From Halomonas ventosae (GTDB lineage: Bacteria; Pseudomonadota; Gammaproteobacteria; Pseudomonadales; Halomonadaceae), in NCBI RefSeq assembly GCF_004361885.1, contig NZ_SNWH01000012.1:25774-89773 (forward strand): 64,000 nt of DNA, in the 5' to 3' direction. The first letter of the stretch is position 1, and each line of letters starts with the position of its first letter. Made by a program: the position numbers and the translations under genes. Below, in pieces: positions 54,981-64,000 of this stretch. The notes below the pieces were generated by a model. That model did not search any database. It was not told where the DNA came from and saw only the letters and a program-made list of their open reading frames with translations.

Positions 54981-56405
54981 TCAGTCCGGGTCCGACGACG
55001 CCTGCGGGGGTGCGCGACGGCGTGCCTTGCGCTGGGCCTGCCCGGCCGGCGAGACCCGTCCCAGGCTCGCCACGAGCGACAGCACGCAGGCCCCCGCCCC
55101 AGCCCAGAGGGTCGCCTGAACCGGCGCCCCGGCGGCCAGAAAGGCCCCTACCAGGGCAACGCCCAGCGACTGTCCCACCGTGCGGGTGGTGCTCATCACG
55201 CCCGAGGCCCGGGAGCTTTGCTCGTGGGGCACGCTGGCCATCATCTCGCGGTTGTTGGGCGGCTGGAAGAGCCCGAAACCCAGCCCGCACAGCGCCGTAC
55301 GCCACAGGCTATCCACCACGCCGGCCCCGGCATCGAGCCCGGCCAGGGCCATAAGGCCCAGTAGCAGCAGCACCAGGCCGGTGCTGGAGAGCAGGCTGGG
55401 ATTGACCCGGTCGGCCAGCTGCCCGGCCACGGGTCCCACCAGCATGATCGCCAGCGGCCAGGGGGTGAACATCCAGGCGGTCTCCAGCGGGGTGAAGCCC
55501 ATCTCCTGCTGATAGAGAAAGGAGAGCGCCACGAAGGCCAGGCCCTGACCGACGAAGGCCAGCCCCGAGGCCGAGACCGCCAGCGAGAAGCGTCGCTCGG
55601 CAAATAGCGCGAGCGGCAGCAGCGGGTGGCGGGCCCGGCGCTGTTGATGCAGGAAAAGCAAGGCACTGAGCAGGCTCAGGCCCAGCCAGGCGAGCACCTG
55701 CCAGGGCGGTGCGCCATGGCCGGCACCGTCGAGACCGAGGAAGAGTCCGGCCAGCATGGCCACCGAATACAGCGCTCCGCGCCAGTCGAAGCCCTCACGG
55801 CGCCACGCCTCCCGGGGTAGCATTCGCCAGGCCAGCCAGGCGGCGCACAGCCCCAGCGGCACATGCAGGGCGAATAGCCAGGGCCAGTTGGCCACGGAGA
55901 GCACCAGACCGCCAATGGTCGGACCCGCGGCGTAGCCACCCGCCACCACCAAGGCGGAGAGCCCCAGGGCGCTGCCCAGCAAGCGCGAGGGAAAGATCGA
56001 GCGGTAGAGCGAAGGACCGATGGACAGTGTCGCTGCCGCGCCAAGGCCCTGCAGGGCCCGGAACAGCAGCAGGGTCTCCAGGTTGGGAGCCAAGGCACTG
56101 CCCAGGGCCGCCAGGGTAAACAATGCCACACCGGCGGTATAGAGCCGACGGCGGCTGACCAGTTCGCTCAAGGCGGCAAAGACCAGCAGGAAGGCGGCAC
56201 AGACGACCTGGAAGAGGTTGGTCACCCACACCACCCGAGAGGCGGATACCCCGAGGTCGGCCGCCATGGAGGGCAGCGCGATATTGACCATGGTGGTGTC
56301 GACCACCGCCATCAGGGTACCGAGGATCAGTGCAAGAACGGCCAGGCGCCGCTCGGGACCCGGCAGGCCATCGTCACCGGGCCGCGAATCGAAGAGTCGA
56401 TTCAT
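54981..56405 (-). CDS. MFS multidrug efflux transporter, DHA2 (14-helix) type
   Basis: The ATG at 56405 (MNRLFDSRPG) follows GGAAGG and gives 474 aa with about 14 hydrophobic helices. Motif D1-like LGTLMAVVDTTMVNIALPSM in helix 1, WVTNLFQVVCAAFLL in helix 2, the motif A region SELVSRRRLYTAG, and FRALQGLGAAATLSIGPSLY (motif B/C) are typical of EmrB/QacA-like drug:H+ antiporters. No membrane-fusion partner (EmrA-like) is adjacent. Substrate unknown. Confidence 0.88.
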   Translation of the reverse strand: MNRLFDSRPGDDGLPGPERRLAVLALILGTLMAVVDTTMVNIALPSMAADLGVSASRVVWVTNLFQVVCAAFLLVFAALSELVSRRRLYTAGVALFTLAALGSALAPNLETLLLFRALQGLGAAATLSIGPSLYRSIFPSRLLGSALGLSALVVAGGYAAGPTIGGLVLSVANWPWLFALHVPLGLCAAWLAWRMLPREAWRREGFDWRGALYSVAMLAGLFLGLDGAGHGAPPWQVLAWLGLSLLSALLFLHQQRRARHPLLPLALFAERRFSLAVSASGLAFVGQGLAFVALSFLYQQEMGFTPLETAWMFTPWPLAIMLVGPVAGQLADRVNPSLLSSTGLVLLLLGLMALAGLDAGAGVVDSLWRTALCGLGFGLFQPPNNREMMASVPHEQSSRASGVMSTTRTVGQSLGVALVGAFLAAGAPVQATLWAGAGACVLSLVASLGRVSPAGQAQRKARRRAPPQASSDPD

Positions 56406-56491
56406 CCCATTTCCTTCCACTATACAGGGAGCGCAAAGAGCAAACCGGCCGAAGCCGGTTTGCGAGGATCCCTGGGGGCCAAAAGATCAGA

Positions 56492-56878
56492 TCAGTCCTG
56501 ATCCGTCTCCAGCAGCAGAGCGTCATCCACCTCGGAGATCTCCAGTGCTGTTTCGTCGTCGAGGTCGATCGCCAGGTAGCTGTGCTCGACCTGCAAAAAG
56601 CGCTGGAAGAGCGCCCAATCCAGGGGCTCGGGCCACTGGCGCTCGTCCTCTTCCCAGGCGCGCAGCTCGGTCTTGAGGATCTCGAGGTAGCGCTCGCGCA
56701 CGAAAGCCGCCAGGGCCTCGGGCGCGTCCATCTCGGGGATCAAGTAGACGGTGCTTTCGCGTTCGACGTCGGCCAGGGTCAGGTCATCGCCCTCCATCGT
56801 GGGTTCGAGCGCGTTGATCCAGTCCACGAAGTGCCGGGTCGGCCTGACGCTCAGGGCGGAGCGGTTGAGCAGTTTCAT
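56492..56878 (-). CDS. Conserved hypothetical acidic protein, 128 aa
   Basis: From the ATG at 56878 (MKLLNRSALSVRPTRHFVDW), preceded by GAGGAGACC, the protein is strongly acidic, has no signal or membrane segment, and ends DDALLLETDQD. The sequence LNRSALSVRPTRHFVDWINA and STVYLIPEMD resembles an uncharacterised gammaproteobacterial family that I cannot name. Function unknown. Confidence 0.8.
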   Translation of the reverse strand: MKLLNRSALSVRPTRHFVDWINALEPTMEGDDLTLADVERESTVYLIPEMDAPEALAAFVRERYLEILKTELRAWEEDERQWPEPLDWALFQRFLQVEHSYLAIDLDDETALEISEVDDALLLETDQD

Positions 56879-56971
56879 CGCGGTCTCCTCGACATCGAAA
56901 CGCTGACCATTATGGGCGCTCGCGGCGCCCCTTACCAACACTTCCGACCTCGCCGTGGCCGCCCGTCCCGA

Positions 56972-58537
56972 TCACTCCGCCTGGGGGCGCATCGCCGGGA
57001 AGAGCAGCACGTCGCGGATCGAGGCGCTGTCGGTAAGCAGCATCACCAGCCGGTCGATACCGATGCCCTCGCCGGCGGTGGGCGGCAGGCCGACCTCCAA
57101 GGCCCGCACATAGTCGGCGTCGTAGTACATCGCCTCCAGGTCACCGGCGTCCTTCTCCGCGGCCTGGGCGCGGAAACGCGCGGCCTGGTCCTCGGCATCG
57201 TTGAGCTCCGAGAAGCCGTTGGCGATCTCGCGGCCACCGACGAAGAACTCGAAGCGCTCGGTGACGAAGGGGTTGGCATCCTTGCGCCGCGCCAGCGGGC
57301 TCACCTCGGTGGGGTACTCGGTGATGAAGGTGGGCTGCTCGAGGCGATGCTCCACGGTCTTTTCGAAGATCTCGACCTGCACCTTGCCCAGCCCCCAGCC
57401 ATCCTTGACCTCGATGTCCAGGCGCTCGGCGATCTGGCGCGCGGCGGCCTCGTCCGCCAGGGCCTCGGCATGGATCTCCGGATTGAACTCGAGGATGGCA
57501 TCGAACACCGTGATACGCCGCAGCGGGCGGCCGAAGTCGTACTCGAAGCTCTCAAGTACCTCGCCCTCGCCGTTGCACACGGTATTCACCACTCTGGTAG
57601 TGCCCAGCACCTTGTGGGTCACGCTACGCAACATCTCCTCGGTAAGGTCCATCAGATCGTTGTGATTGGCATAGGCCTGATAGAACTCGATCATGGTGAA
57701 CTCGGGATTGTGGCGGGTGGAGAGGCCCTCATTGCGGAAGTTGCGGTTGATCTCGAAGACCCGCTCGAAGCCGCCCACCACCAGGCGCTTGAGGTAGAGC
57801 TCGGGGGCGATGCGCAGGTACATGTCGATATCCAGCGCATTGTGGTGGGTGACGAAGGGACGCGCCGTGGCACCGCCGGGAATTGGCTGCAGCATGGGGG
57901 TCTCCACCTCCATGAAGCCGCGATCCTCGAAGAATCGCCGCATGGCGCTGATCACCCCGGCGCGGGTCTCGAACACCCTGCGCGAATCGGGGTTCATGAT
58001 CAGGTCGACGTAGCGCTGGCGATAGCGTGCCTCCATGTCGGTGAGGCCATGGAACTTGTCGGGCAGCGGGCGCAGGCTCTTGGTCAGCAGCCTGGCTTCC
58101 TCCATCATCACGTAAAGATCGCCCTTGCCCGACTTGTGTACCGGGCCACGTGCCGCCACGATATCGCCGATGTCCCAGCCCTTGACGTCCTCCAGCACCG
58201 CGGCTGGCAATCCCTTCTTGTCGACATAGAGCTGGATCGTCCCGGAGGGGTCCTGGATGACGATGAAGGGGCCGCGCTTGCGCATGATCCGCCCTGACAC
58301 GGCGGCGCGGCGGTTTAAGGCCTCCAGGTCGGCCTTGTCACGCTCGCCCAGCTCGTCGCTCAATTCAGCCGCCAGGCTGTCGCGGCGAAAGTCGTTGGGA
58401 AAGGCACTCGCGCCCCGCGCGGCCGCCTGCTCGCGCCGCTCGGCCAGCTTGGCCCGGCGCTCGGCGATCAGGCGGTTTTCGTCGTTCTGCGGGCTGTTCT
58501 GTGATGGGCTATCCGGAGAAGAGCTTTGGTTCGCCAT
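56972..58537 (-). CDS. lysS: Lysyl-tRNA synthetase, class II
   Basis: LysS charges tRNA-Lys. The 521-aa protein starts [20 protein letters not shown] (a Ser/Gln-rich tail), then an OB-fold anticodon domain (about 65-170), and the class II core: motif 1 near [15 protein letters not shown], motif 2 [20 protein letters not shown], motif 3 [23 protein letters not shown] precedes the ATG. It follows prfB by 89 bases, as in E. coli. Confidence 0.97.
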   Translation of the reverse strand: MANQSSSPDSPSQNSPQNDENRLIAERRAKLAERREQAAARGASAFPNDFRRDSLAAELSDELGERDKADLEALNRRAAVSGRIMRKRGPFIVIQDPSGTIQLYVDKKGLPAAVLEDVKGWDIGDIVAARGPVHKSGKGDLYVMMEEARLLTKSLRPLPDKFHGLTDMEARYRQRYVDLIMNPDSRRVFETRAGVISAMRRFFEDRGFMEVETPMLQPIPGGATARPFVTHHNALDIDMYLRIAPELYLKRLVVGGFERVFEINRNFRNEGLSTRHNPEFTMIEFYQAYANHNDLMDLTEEMLRSVTHKVLGTTRVVNTVCNGEGEVLESFEYDFGRPLRRITVFDAILEFNPEIHAEALADEAAARQIAERLDIEVKDGWGLGKVQVEIFEKTVEHRLEQPTFITEYPTEVSPLARRKDANPFVTERFEFFVGGREIANGFSELNDAEDQAARFRAQAAEKDAGDLEAMYYDADYVRALEVGLPPTAGEGIGIDRLVMLLTDSASIRDVLLFPAMRPQAE

Positions 58538-58626
58538 TTCGCTACCTGGTAAAGAAAGAGTGGGCTATGGGCTGCGAGCCACGAGCGGGCTGATAATCCC
58601 TCGCGCCCGTGGCTCGAAGTTCGGGG

Positions 58627-59725
58627 CTACAGCCCCTGCTTGAGGCTGGCCTCGATGAACTGATCGATATCCCCATCCAGCACCTTCTCGCAGTTGCTTG
58701 ACTGCACACCGGTGCGCAGGTCCTTGATGCGCTGATCATCCAGCACATAAGAGCGGATCTGGCTGCCCCAGCCGATATCAGCCTTGGCGTCCTCGGCTTC
58801 CTGCTTGGCGGCGTTGCGCTTGTGCATCTCGTGTTCCCACAGCTTCGCCTTGAGCTGCTTCATGGCGAAGTCGCGGTTGGCGTGCTGGCTACGCTGGCTC
58901 TGGCAGGCCACCACGATGCCGGTGGGCTCGTGAGTGATGCGCACCGCCGAGTCGGTGGTGTTGACGTGCTGCCCGCCAGCCCCGCTGGAGCGGTAGGTAT
59001 CGGTGCGCAGGTCCGCAGGATTGATTTCGACCTCGAAGCTGTCATCCACCTCCGGCGACAGGAATACCGAGGCGAACGAAGTATGCCGGCGACCGCCGGA
59101 GTCGAAGGGGCTCTTGCGGACCAGACGATGCACGCCGGTTTCAGTGCGCAGCCAGCCGAAGGCGTACTCTCCCTGGATATGCACGGTAGCCGACTTGATG
59201 CCCGCCACCTCGCCGGCGGAGACCTCGATGATCTCGGCCTTGAAACCGTGGTGCTCGGCCCAGCGCAAGTACATGCGCAACAGCATGTTGGCCCAGTCCT
59301 GGGCCTCGGTGCCGCCGGAACCGGCCTGGATGTCGAGATAGGCGTTATTCTGGTCCATCGGGCCTGAGAACATGCGCCGGAATTCGAGTGTCTCGAGGCT
59401 TGCCTGCATGCTCTCGAGTTCCTTCTGGACCTCGGCGACGGTGCCCGCGTCCTCCTCCATCTCGGCGAGTTCGAGCAGGTCGCGGCTGTCGCCCAGCCCC
59501 TGGTCGAGTTCGTCGATGGTGGCCACGATGGCCTCCAGCGTCGCGCGCTCCTTGCCGAGCTTCTGGGCATGCTCCGGGTCGCTCCAGACGTCGGGATCCT
59601 CGAGCTCGCGGGTGACTTCCTCTAGCCGATCCTTCTTCTCGGCATAGTCAAAGATACCCCCTCAGGACGTCTGTCCGCTCGGACAGGTCCTTGATCAGGT
59701 GGTGAAGCGGGTTGGTTTCCAGCAT
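58627..59725 (-). CDS. prfB: Peptide chain release factor 2, with programmed +1 frameshift
   Basis: RF2 ends translation at UAA and UGA. The gene has two frames: 59725 to the in-frame TGA at 59648-59650 (25 codons from [20 protein letters not shown] to LRGYL), then +1 into the main frame ([12 protein letters not shown]...) down to 58627. The junction AGGGGGTATCTTTGAC is the classical RF2 autoregulatory site: a Shine-Dalgarno-like AGGGGG, then CTT TGA C. The total is 365 aa, identical in length to E. coli RF2. SPF ([10 protein letters not shown]) recognises the stop codon and GGQ (GAGGQHVN) catalyses hydrolysis. Confidence 0.97.
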
Positions 59726-60089
59726 GGGGCTCATCCGAGTCTGCGATACAACGATGGCCGCTGGGGCACAGGCTCGACGCGCGGGCCCCGACGGCACGGA
59801 AAAGGCGTCTATTGTAGCGAAAGTGCCGCCCTGCCGCATCCACCCCCATGCCGACGGCGGGGCTATCGCCGTTGGCCCTGACAAGGGGCGCCGGGGACAG
59901 GTCGAAACGCTCGTTGAGCTGTGTCTTTGCGGCAAAACCTGGCACTGCAGCCGACTAGCCCCCTCCCGCGAGCCCCCGCTATCGTAGCTGAGAAGCGGGG
60001 AGACACCGGTGGGGTAGGCTTCGGCCTCCTGCCTCTCGAAATTGAATCGAGATAGGCCACTCCGCCGACAACCTGGCTGCCATTATAGG
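59726..60089. other. Non-coding stretch between prfB and the IS66 remnant
   Basis: About 360 bases without a convincing gene. It contains the prfB upstream region and, at about 59886-59901, GGCGCCGGGGACAGG, which resembles one end of the structured repeats but without a second arm. A short stem TCTCGA/TCGAGA is seen near 60036-60054. The boundary with IS66 sequence is where TnpC similarity ends, after VDPYTY. Confidence 0.4.
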
Positions 60090-61497
60090 TGTAGGGATCC
60101 ACCCCCTGCAGGCGGCAGGTGGTCAGCAGGCTCTGCAGGATACCGACATGCTCGGCGCCGACATCGCTCCAGCAGAACATCCAGTTTTTTTACCCATGGG
60201 AATGCAGCGCAGGCCACGCTCCAAGTGGTTGGTGTCGATCGGCACGTCGGGGTCGGACAGGAACACATCCAGGCTGCGTTGCCGCTTCAGCGCGTACTCG
60301 ACGGCTTTGCGCAGGGGGTGGCCAGGTTCCATGTCCCCGCGGTTGATCTGGTGATCGCACCATTGCCAGAAGGCTTTGACCCGCGGTTCGCTGTAGTCGG
60401 TACGCGCCTGCCGCTTGTCGGGCCCTTCGCGGCCTTTTTCGCGGATCCAGGTTTCCATCGCATAGATGCCGGCGATGTGCAGCAGGGCTTCATCGGCTGC
60501 CGGGTCGCTCTCTCGGGCCTTCTCGAAGTGTCGGCGCGTGTGCGCCCAGCATTCCGCATGGGTGATGCCTGGCTTTTTCTCGACATAGCGGGCGTAGGAG
60601 GCGTTGCCGTCGGTCAGCAGCACGCCCTCGAAGTGCTCGCCCAGCACCTTGTCGATATGTGCCTTGGCCCGCGACGGGGAGAAGGTGAAGCTGATCTCGT
60701 CGTGGTCGCCGTACAGCGGCCAGAACCACGCCTCCTTCATCTTGCCCTTGGCCTTGCGGCCGGCCTTGATCGGCGTCTCGTCCATGGCCAGACCTGGCTT
60801 TCCAGCACGTGGTCGAGCTGGGCGAGATGGATCGGTGAGAGCAGCGCCGCGGCGCGGGCGACCTGCTGGGTCAGCGTAGTCCGGCTGAGCGGGATACCGG
60901 CCTGCAGCAGGCGTTGGTGCTGGCGATAGAGCGGCAGGTGGCAGCAGAACGTGTCGACCAGCATGCCGGCGATGAAGCTGACATCGGCCAGCGAGCCATC
61001 GAACAGCGTGGGCGGCGCCGAGGTGGCCTGGGGAGCGGCCTCCTTACTGACCTTGATCACCGGGCAGCGGTACTCCAGAAGCTGGCCCGGCGTTGGGCCA
61101 GGCGAAAGGTACTGCGCGTGGTGATCACCTCGCCGTCGTCCATTGAGACGCCATCAGGCAGGTCCGGCGCCACCTCGATGACCTTGACCAGCACCGTGTC
61201 ATCGAAGCGCAGACCGGTATCGTTGACGGCATTCTGGCGTGCCTTGCGCCGCGGTGTCTTGTCGGGTGGGGGCTCTTGATCGAGCTCGGGAGGCGGCGCT
61301 ACCGGCAGGTCTTCCCTGCTGTTGAGCAGGCTCTGCTGAATCGCCGGGTCGATCTCCAGCAACCGTTCGGACGTGCGGCCGAACAGCAGCCGCTTGAACC
61401 CGTCGAGCTGTCGCTGGAGTGACGCATTCTCTGCCCTGAGCGCCGCCATATCGACCAGGGATTGTTGATATTTGTGTTCCAGAGACAGCGCCGTCAT
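60090..61497 (-). pseudogene. IS66 transposase TnpC, broken by three frameshifts
   Basis: Reading order: 61497-61060 (leucine-zipper-like start MTALSLEHKYQQSLVDMAAL, then IS66 N-terminal sequence to TFRLAQRRASF); a change of frame near 61065; 61060-60785 (YRCPVIKVSKEA to LDHVLES); a one-base loss near 60785 before LAMDETPIKAGRKAKGK; 60785-60180 with the DDE core (DGNASYARYVEKKPGITHAE and CWAHTRRHFEKA); a third break in an A7 run near 60190; then NWMFCWSDVGAEHVGI to VDPYTY. The lesions make a functional enzyme very unlikely. Confidence 0.88.
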
Positions 61498-61542
61498 GAG
61501 GCGATATTTCCTGATGAATCAGGCTGATATTTTACCTCATCG

Positions 61543-61938
61543 TCAGGCCGATGACACCTTGGGATGCCAATGTTTGCGGCGTTTCGTGACCACCAGATCC
61601 AGTCCTTCGATCAAGGCCTCGAACTCGGCATGACTGAGGGAAATGGCCTGGCCCGCGTGCGGGGAAAACGCGGCAAACTGGCCGCGCTCCAGACGCTTGC
61701 TCCACACGCAGTAGCCACCTGCCTGGAAGTACAAACACTTGAGCTGGGTGCGCCGTCAGTTGATGAAGAGAAAACCATAACCACTCAGCGGGTTCTGTCC
61801 CAGCTGTCGCCTTACCATGGCCGCCAGGCCGTCATAGGAGCGTCGCATATCGGTGGGCTGGGTGCACAGCCAGAGTTGGACGGGCGGCCTCAACGTCGGC
61901 CTCGGCGGAAACTGTAGTGGAATAGTGAATCTGGCCAC
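61543..61938 (-). pseudogene. IS66 accessory protein TnpB with an internal stop
   Basis: One frame encodes LWLCTQPTDMRRSYDGLAAM ... LSGYGFLFIN, a TGA at 61756-61758, then RRTQLKCLYFQAGGYCVWSK, a full TnpB interrupted only by that stop. The family sequence has FINRRRTQ, so CGA to TGA explains it. The N-terminal dozen residues (MARFTIPLQ) are probably IS3-end sequence fused to the frame. Confidence 0.85.
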
Positions 61939-61985
61939 CTGATTTTGAGTGTATGATCACTCACAGAGCAAGTTAGGTGGATACG

Positions 61986-62295
61986 ATGACGAAGAAGAGA
62001 AACTTCAGCTCGGAATTCCGCCTGGAGGCAGCCCAGCTTGTGGTTGACCAAGGCTACACAGTAACAGCGGCCTGCGATGCCATGGGGGTTGGCAAGTCAA
62101 CGAAGGAATATTGGGTGCGCAGGCTTCGAGCCGAGCGGTCAGGCAAGACACCACAAAGGCAAGACATCACAAAAAGGTGAGGCGCTGAGCCCGGAACAGC
62201 GTGAGATTCAGGAACTGAAGCGCAGGCTGCGACGGGTGGAGGAAGAGAAGGAAATATTAAAAAAGCTACCGCTATCTTAATGTCGGGCCCCTGAA
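61986..62295 (+). pseudogene. IS3 orfA, frameshifted by a 16-bp tandem duplication
   Basis: The frame starts [20 protein letters not shown] with the helix-turn-helix [20 protein letters not shown] and stops at 62178. The sequence GGCAAGACAyCACAAA is present twice in tandem (62142-62157, 62158-62173). Removing one copy restores [20 protein letters not shown] and the leucine-zipper LKRRLRRVEEEKEILKK. A second lesion in an A-run near 62259-62264 then breaks the expected KKATAILMS end. Confidence 0.85.
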
Positions 62296-62299
62296 CAAT

Positions 62300-62735
62300 T
62301 CTAGATAATAGAGCGACTTGAAGAGAGCTATGCGGTGCAGCATCTGTGTGAGGTGTTTGGGGTGAATCGCAGTAGCGACCGGGCTTGGCGTGATCGGGAC
62401 AGAAGGCCCTGTGAGACAGAGTAGAAGCTGCTGGATCAAGTTGTCGAGGTGCATGCCGCCAGTAACGGTTCTGCCGGAGCTCGCAGTATTGCCAAGATGG
62501 TGACGCAGGCTGGAATGCCACTGAGCCGGTGCCGTGCCGCCCGTCCACGCCTACAAGAAGGCGGGTCAGTCGCATCTGGATATCCCGAACCTTCTTGATC
62601 GCAAGTCCGATGTAAAGGCACCCAATCGGGTCTGGACTGGCGATATTATCTACATCTGGGCAGGGACAGGCTGGGCTTACCTGGCAGAGGTTATCGATCT
62701 ATTTTCCCGTAAACCCGTGGACTGGGCGCTGTTGT
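62300..62735 (+). pseudogene. IS3 orfB transposase fragment
   Basis: The translation IIERLEESYAVQHLCEVFGV then NRSS matches the OrfB start. A TAG interrupts after RPCETE, followed by LDQVVEVHAASNGSAGARSI. An internal deletion near 62535 changes frame to VHAYKKAGQSHLDIPNLLDR and PNRVWTGDIIYIWAGTGWAY (first catalytic Asp in TGDIIYIW). The sequence ends after KPVDWALL. Confidence 0.82.
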
Positions 62736-62781
62736 CAACCCCGATTAGAACTGTCCGCCTTATACCGATCTAAGGTGTACG

Positions 62782-62985
62782 GTTATTACCGATGGATGGC
62801 CAGTCCGATCAGTTCTCGGCCTCGGATGCTTCCGGGCCTTCGATATGCCCGCCTACGTTCATGAGCGGCATATCACCTGGGTGGGCGTGCCAGTGTGGCG
62901 CACCCCAAGTTCAACTGGGTCAACACTCTGCTCGGTAACGTCAAGAACACGAGCACGGGCACGCACCATGCCATCCGCGGCAAAA
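62782..62985 (+). pseudogene. IS1595-like transposase C-terminal fragment
   Basis: Two frames joined by a shift near 62890 read VITDGWPVRSVLGLGCFRAF ... YVHERHITWVG and then HPKFNWVNTLLGNVKN, TGTHHAIRGK. The second piece resembles the FxWVNTxLGNxK...GTYHAIR block of ISXO2/IS1595-type DDE transposases. No ends or N-terminal part are visible. Confidence 0.6.
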
Positions 62986-63061
62986 ACGAGACTGCCGGCA
63001 TTTACCTGAAGAAACACCACGAGGTGCTGCCCATCAGCCGTAGCTACCCGCTCCTATTGGA

Positions 63062-63931
63062 TCAGAAATGATACTGGGTGGACAACACAAAACCATCTCC
63101 CAGTTTGATGGGGTTTTGCCCGGCCTCCAATCCGTCGTAGATATTGTCCGACCCGTTATTGAGATAGATGGCTTGCAAAGTGAGTTTGGGTGTCGGCAAC
63201 CAGGCCAAGGCAATATCGTACATTCGTGAAGTTTTCATCTCCCGTCCGAGACGATCCTCGCCCACATCGCTGGAATCTGCGTATTCAGCACCCAAAGCCA
63301 TATGCCCTGGCACGAATTTTGGGGTAGGCAGACCTATGGCGAGGGACGCGAAATAGGGGTTATCCCAATCATTGCCGAAACCGTCGACACCCATGAGATA
63401 GCCCTTCGTCCAACGCATGCCGACATTGAGGGTAACCGGCAATGGTAGGCCCACGTTATCGTAGAAGGTTTCAGTAAGTGCAACATAGTAATCATCACCA
63501 CTATCATCCGGGTAGAGCCGCGAACCGCCAAGACCAGGGACAGCATCCGGGATCTTTGTGGCATTATCGGTGTCCTTGTGCATGTAGCCCACTGCAAAAG
63601 CCGGAGTCAATGCGCCAAACTGCCCGGGCTGAATTACCTGCAATTTGGCAGTGATCGTGTTGAAATTGACTGAACCCTCTCCGGTCGCCTTGCTGGCATC
63701 CACATCACTATGGCTGAGCCCCACCTCAAAGCGGTTGAAGAAAGACATTTGAGCCGATTCGGCGGTCCAGGTAAGGTCGGAGTCAGAAAGATTCACGTAC
63801 CATAGGCCGACTTGCGGCATACCGACCACGGAAGACCCATTCAGTCCTTCACCGGGCTTGGCTATCGGATTGGCGATTTCAGCGCTTGGATTGATACCGC
63901 CACCGTATAGTGGACCCTGAAATCCAGACAC
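63062..63931 (-). pseudogene. Outer-membrane beta-barrel protein (DUF3034-like), N-terminally truncated
   Basis: About 289 residues with alternating beta-strand pattern: FFNRFEVGLSHSDVDAS, LTPAFAVGYMHKDTDN, DDYYVALTETFYDN, HMALGAEYADSSDVGEDRLG, MYDIALAWLPTPKLTLQAIY, ending with aromatic Phe (LSTQYHF), typical of outer-membrane barrels. It resembles DUF3034 proteins. There is no signal peptide: the frame opens with a GTG after an in-frame TAG four codons earlier, and a new element may begin just beyond. Base composition is clearly AT-richer than the core genes, suggesting acquisition. It is probably the 3' part of a disrupted gene. Confidence 0.6.
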
Positions 63932-63969
63932 TGGTTTAAGCTATCGCCTGGCCGATTTCGAAGGGATCG

Positions 63970-64000
63970 ATGATGTCGAATCAGAAACGCAACACCCACT
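63970..64000 (+). CDS. Start of a possible gene at the right edge, perhaps a transposase orfA
   Basis: GAAGGGATCG lies directly before ATGATG at 63970-63975, giving MMSNQKRNTH to the window edge. The good ribosome binding site and the abrupt end of the barrel gene next to it suggest an insertion element beginning near 63935. Only ten codons are visible, so the identity is a guess. Confidence 0.35.
   Translation, partial: MMSNQKRNTH

Larger units (their letters stand above)
60090..61938 (-). mobile_element. Decayed IS66-family element (tnpB and tnpC remnants)
   Basis: The minus strand carries tnpB then tnpC of an IS66-type element, with multiple inactivating lesions. No tnpA is seen: the upstream end is cut by an IS3-like remnant near 61940. 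At the other end the last 40 or so codons of tnpC are missing. Terminal inverted repeats are not recognisable. Confidence 0.85.
61925..62735 (+). mobile_element. Decayed IS3-family element
   Basis: The plus strand carries orfA- and orfB-like sequence of an IS3-family element, inserted into or against the IS66 tnpB start. Both frames are disrupted, and the 3' half of orfB, with the second and third catalytic acidic residues, is missing. The ends are approximate. Confidence 0.8.

Noticed and set aside
58574..58616. Imperfect hairpin between prfB and lysS
   Set aside because: It has a bulge and no T-tract, and the two genes are normally co-transcribed; too weak to call a terminator.
59886..59901. 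GGCGCCGGGGACAGG resembling one end of the structured repeats
   Set aside because: Only one arm is present, with no body or second arm, so I cannot call it a copy.
62986..63071. In-frame continuation ETAGIYLKKHHEV... after the IS1595-like fragment
   Set aside because: It does not match the transposase family and overlaps the end of the barrel gene; probably a chance open frame.

Overview
The window is a GC-rich chromosomal segment from a gammaproteobacterium, most likely a member of the Halomonadaceae (Halomonas or a close relative). Three things suggest this: the GC-rich third codon positions; the order rpsB-tsf-pyrH-frr-uppS-cdsA-dxr-rseP-bamA-lpxD-fabZ-lpxA-lpxB-rnhB-dnaE-accA-tilS; and the pseudomonad/halomonad-type blocks coaBC-dut-algC-argB-slmA and rsmD / ftsY-ftsE-ftsX-rpoH. 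The genus is inferred from gene content and order and was not tested.

Layout. 1-20.6 kb: a long minus-strand run for protein synthesis (rpsB, tsf, frr), UMP kinase, isoprenoid and undecaprenyl synthesis (dxr, uppS), phospholipid and lipid A synthesis (cdsA, lpxD, fabZ, lpxA, lpxB), outer-membrane assembly (bamA, rseP), replication and repair (dnaE, rnhB), fatty acid synthesis (accA) and tRNA modification (tilS). 20.9-28.5 kb: a plus-strand run with map, glnD and the succinylase diaminopimelate genes dapC-dapD-dapE. 28.5-42.7 kb: mixed housekeeping genes (a membrane cold-shock protein, slyX, trxB, acnA, maeA, a YeeE/YedE transporter, trpS, ald, rlmI, mutM, rpmG-rpmB). 42.8-48.5 kb: radC, then coaBC-dut-algC-argB-slmA. 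48.6-59.7 kb: rpoH-ftsX-ftsE-ftsY, rsmD, zapB, holD-rimI, bolA, an efflux pump, lysS and prfB. 60-64 kb: an AT-richer decayed zone with broken IS66, IS3 and IS1595-like elements, an N-terminally truncated outer-membrane protein and what may be the start of another element.

Most of the window is conserved core genome. I did not find a complete new defence, metabolic or mobile system. The most unusual features are: a family of four structured intergenic repeats in a short and a long form, with paired base changes that keep the stems (2488, 6214, 29428, 38245); two sites where a gene expected from synteny is reduced to a stub (skp between bamA and lpxD; an ArsC/Spx-like reductase between dapC and dapD); a sigma-E-like promoter before rpoH; the canonical RF2 frameshift site in prfB; and a datable series of lesions in the IS graveyard, including a 16-bp tandem duplication that alone explains one frameshift.
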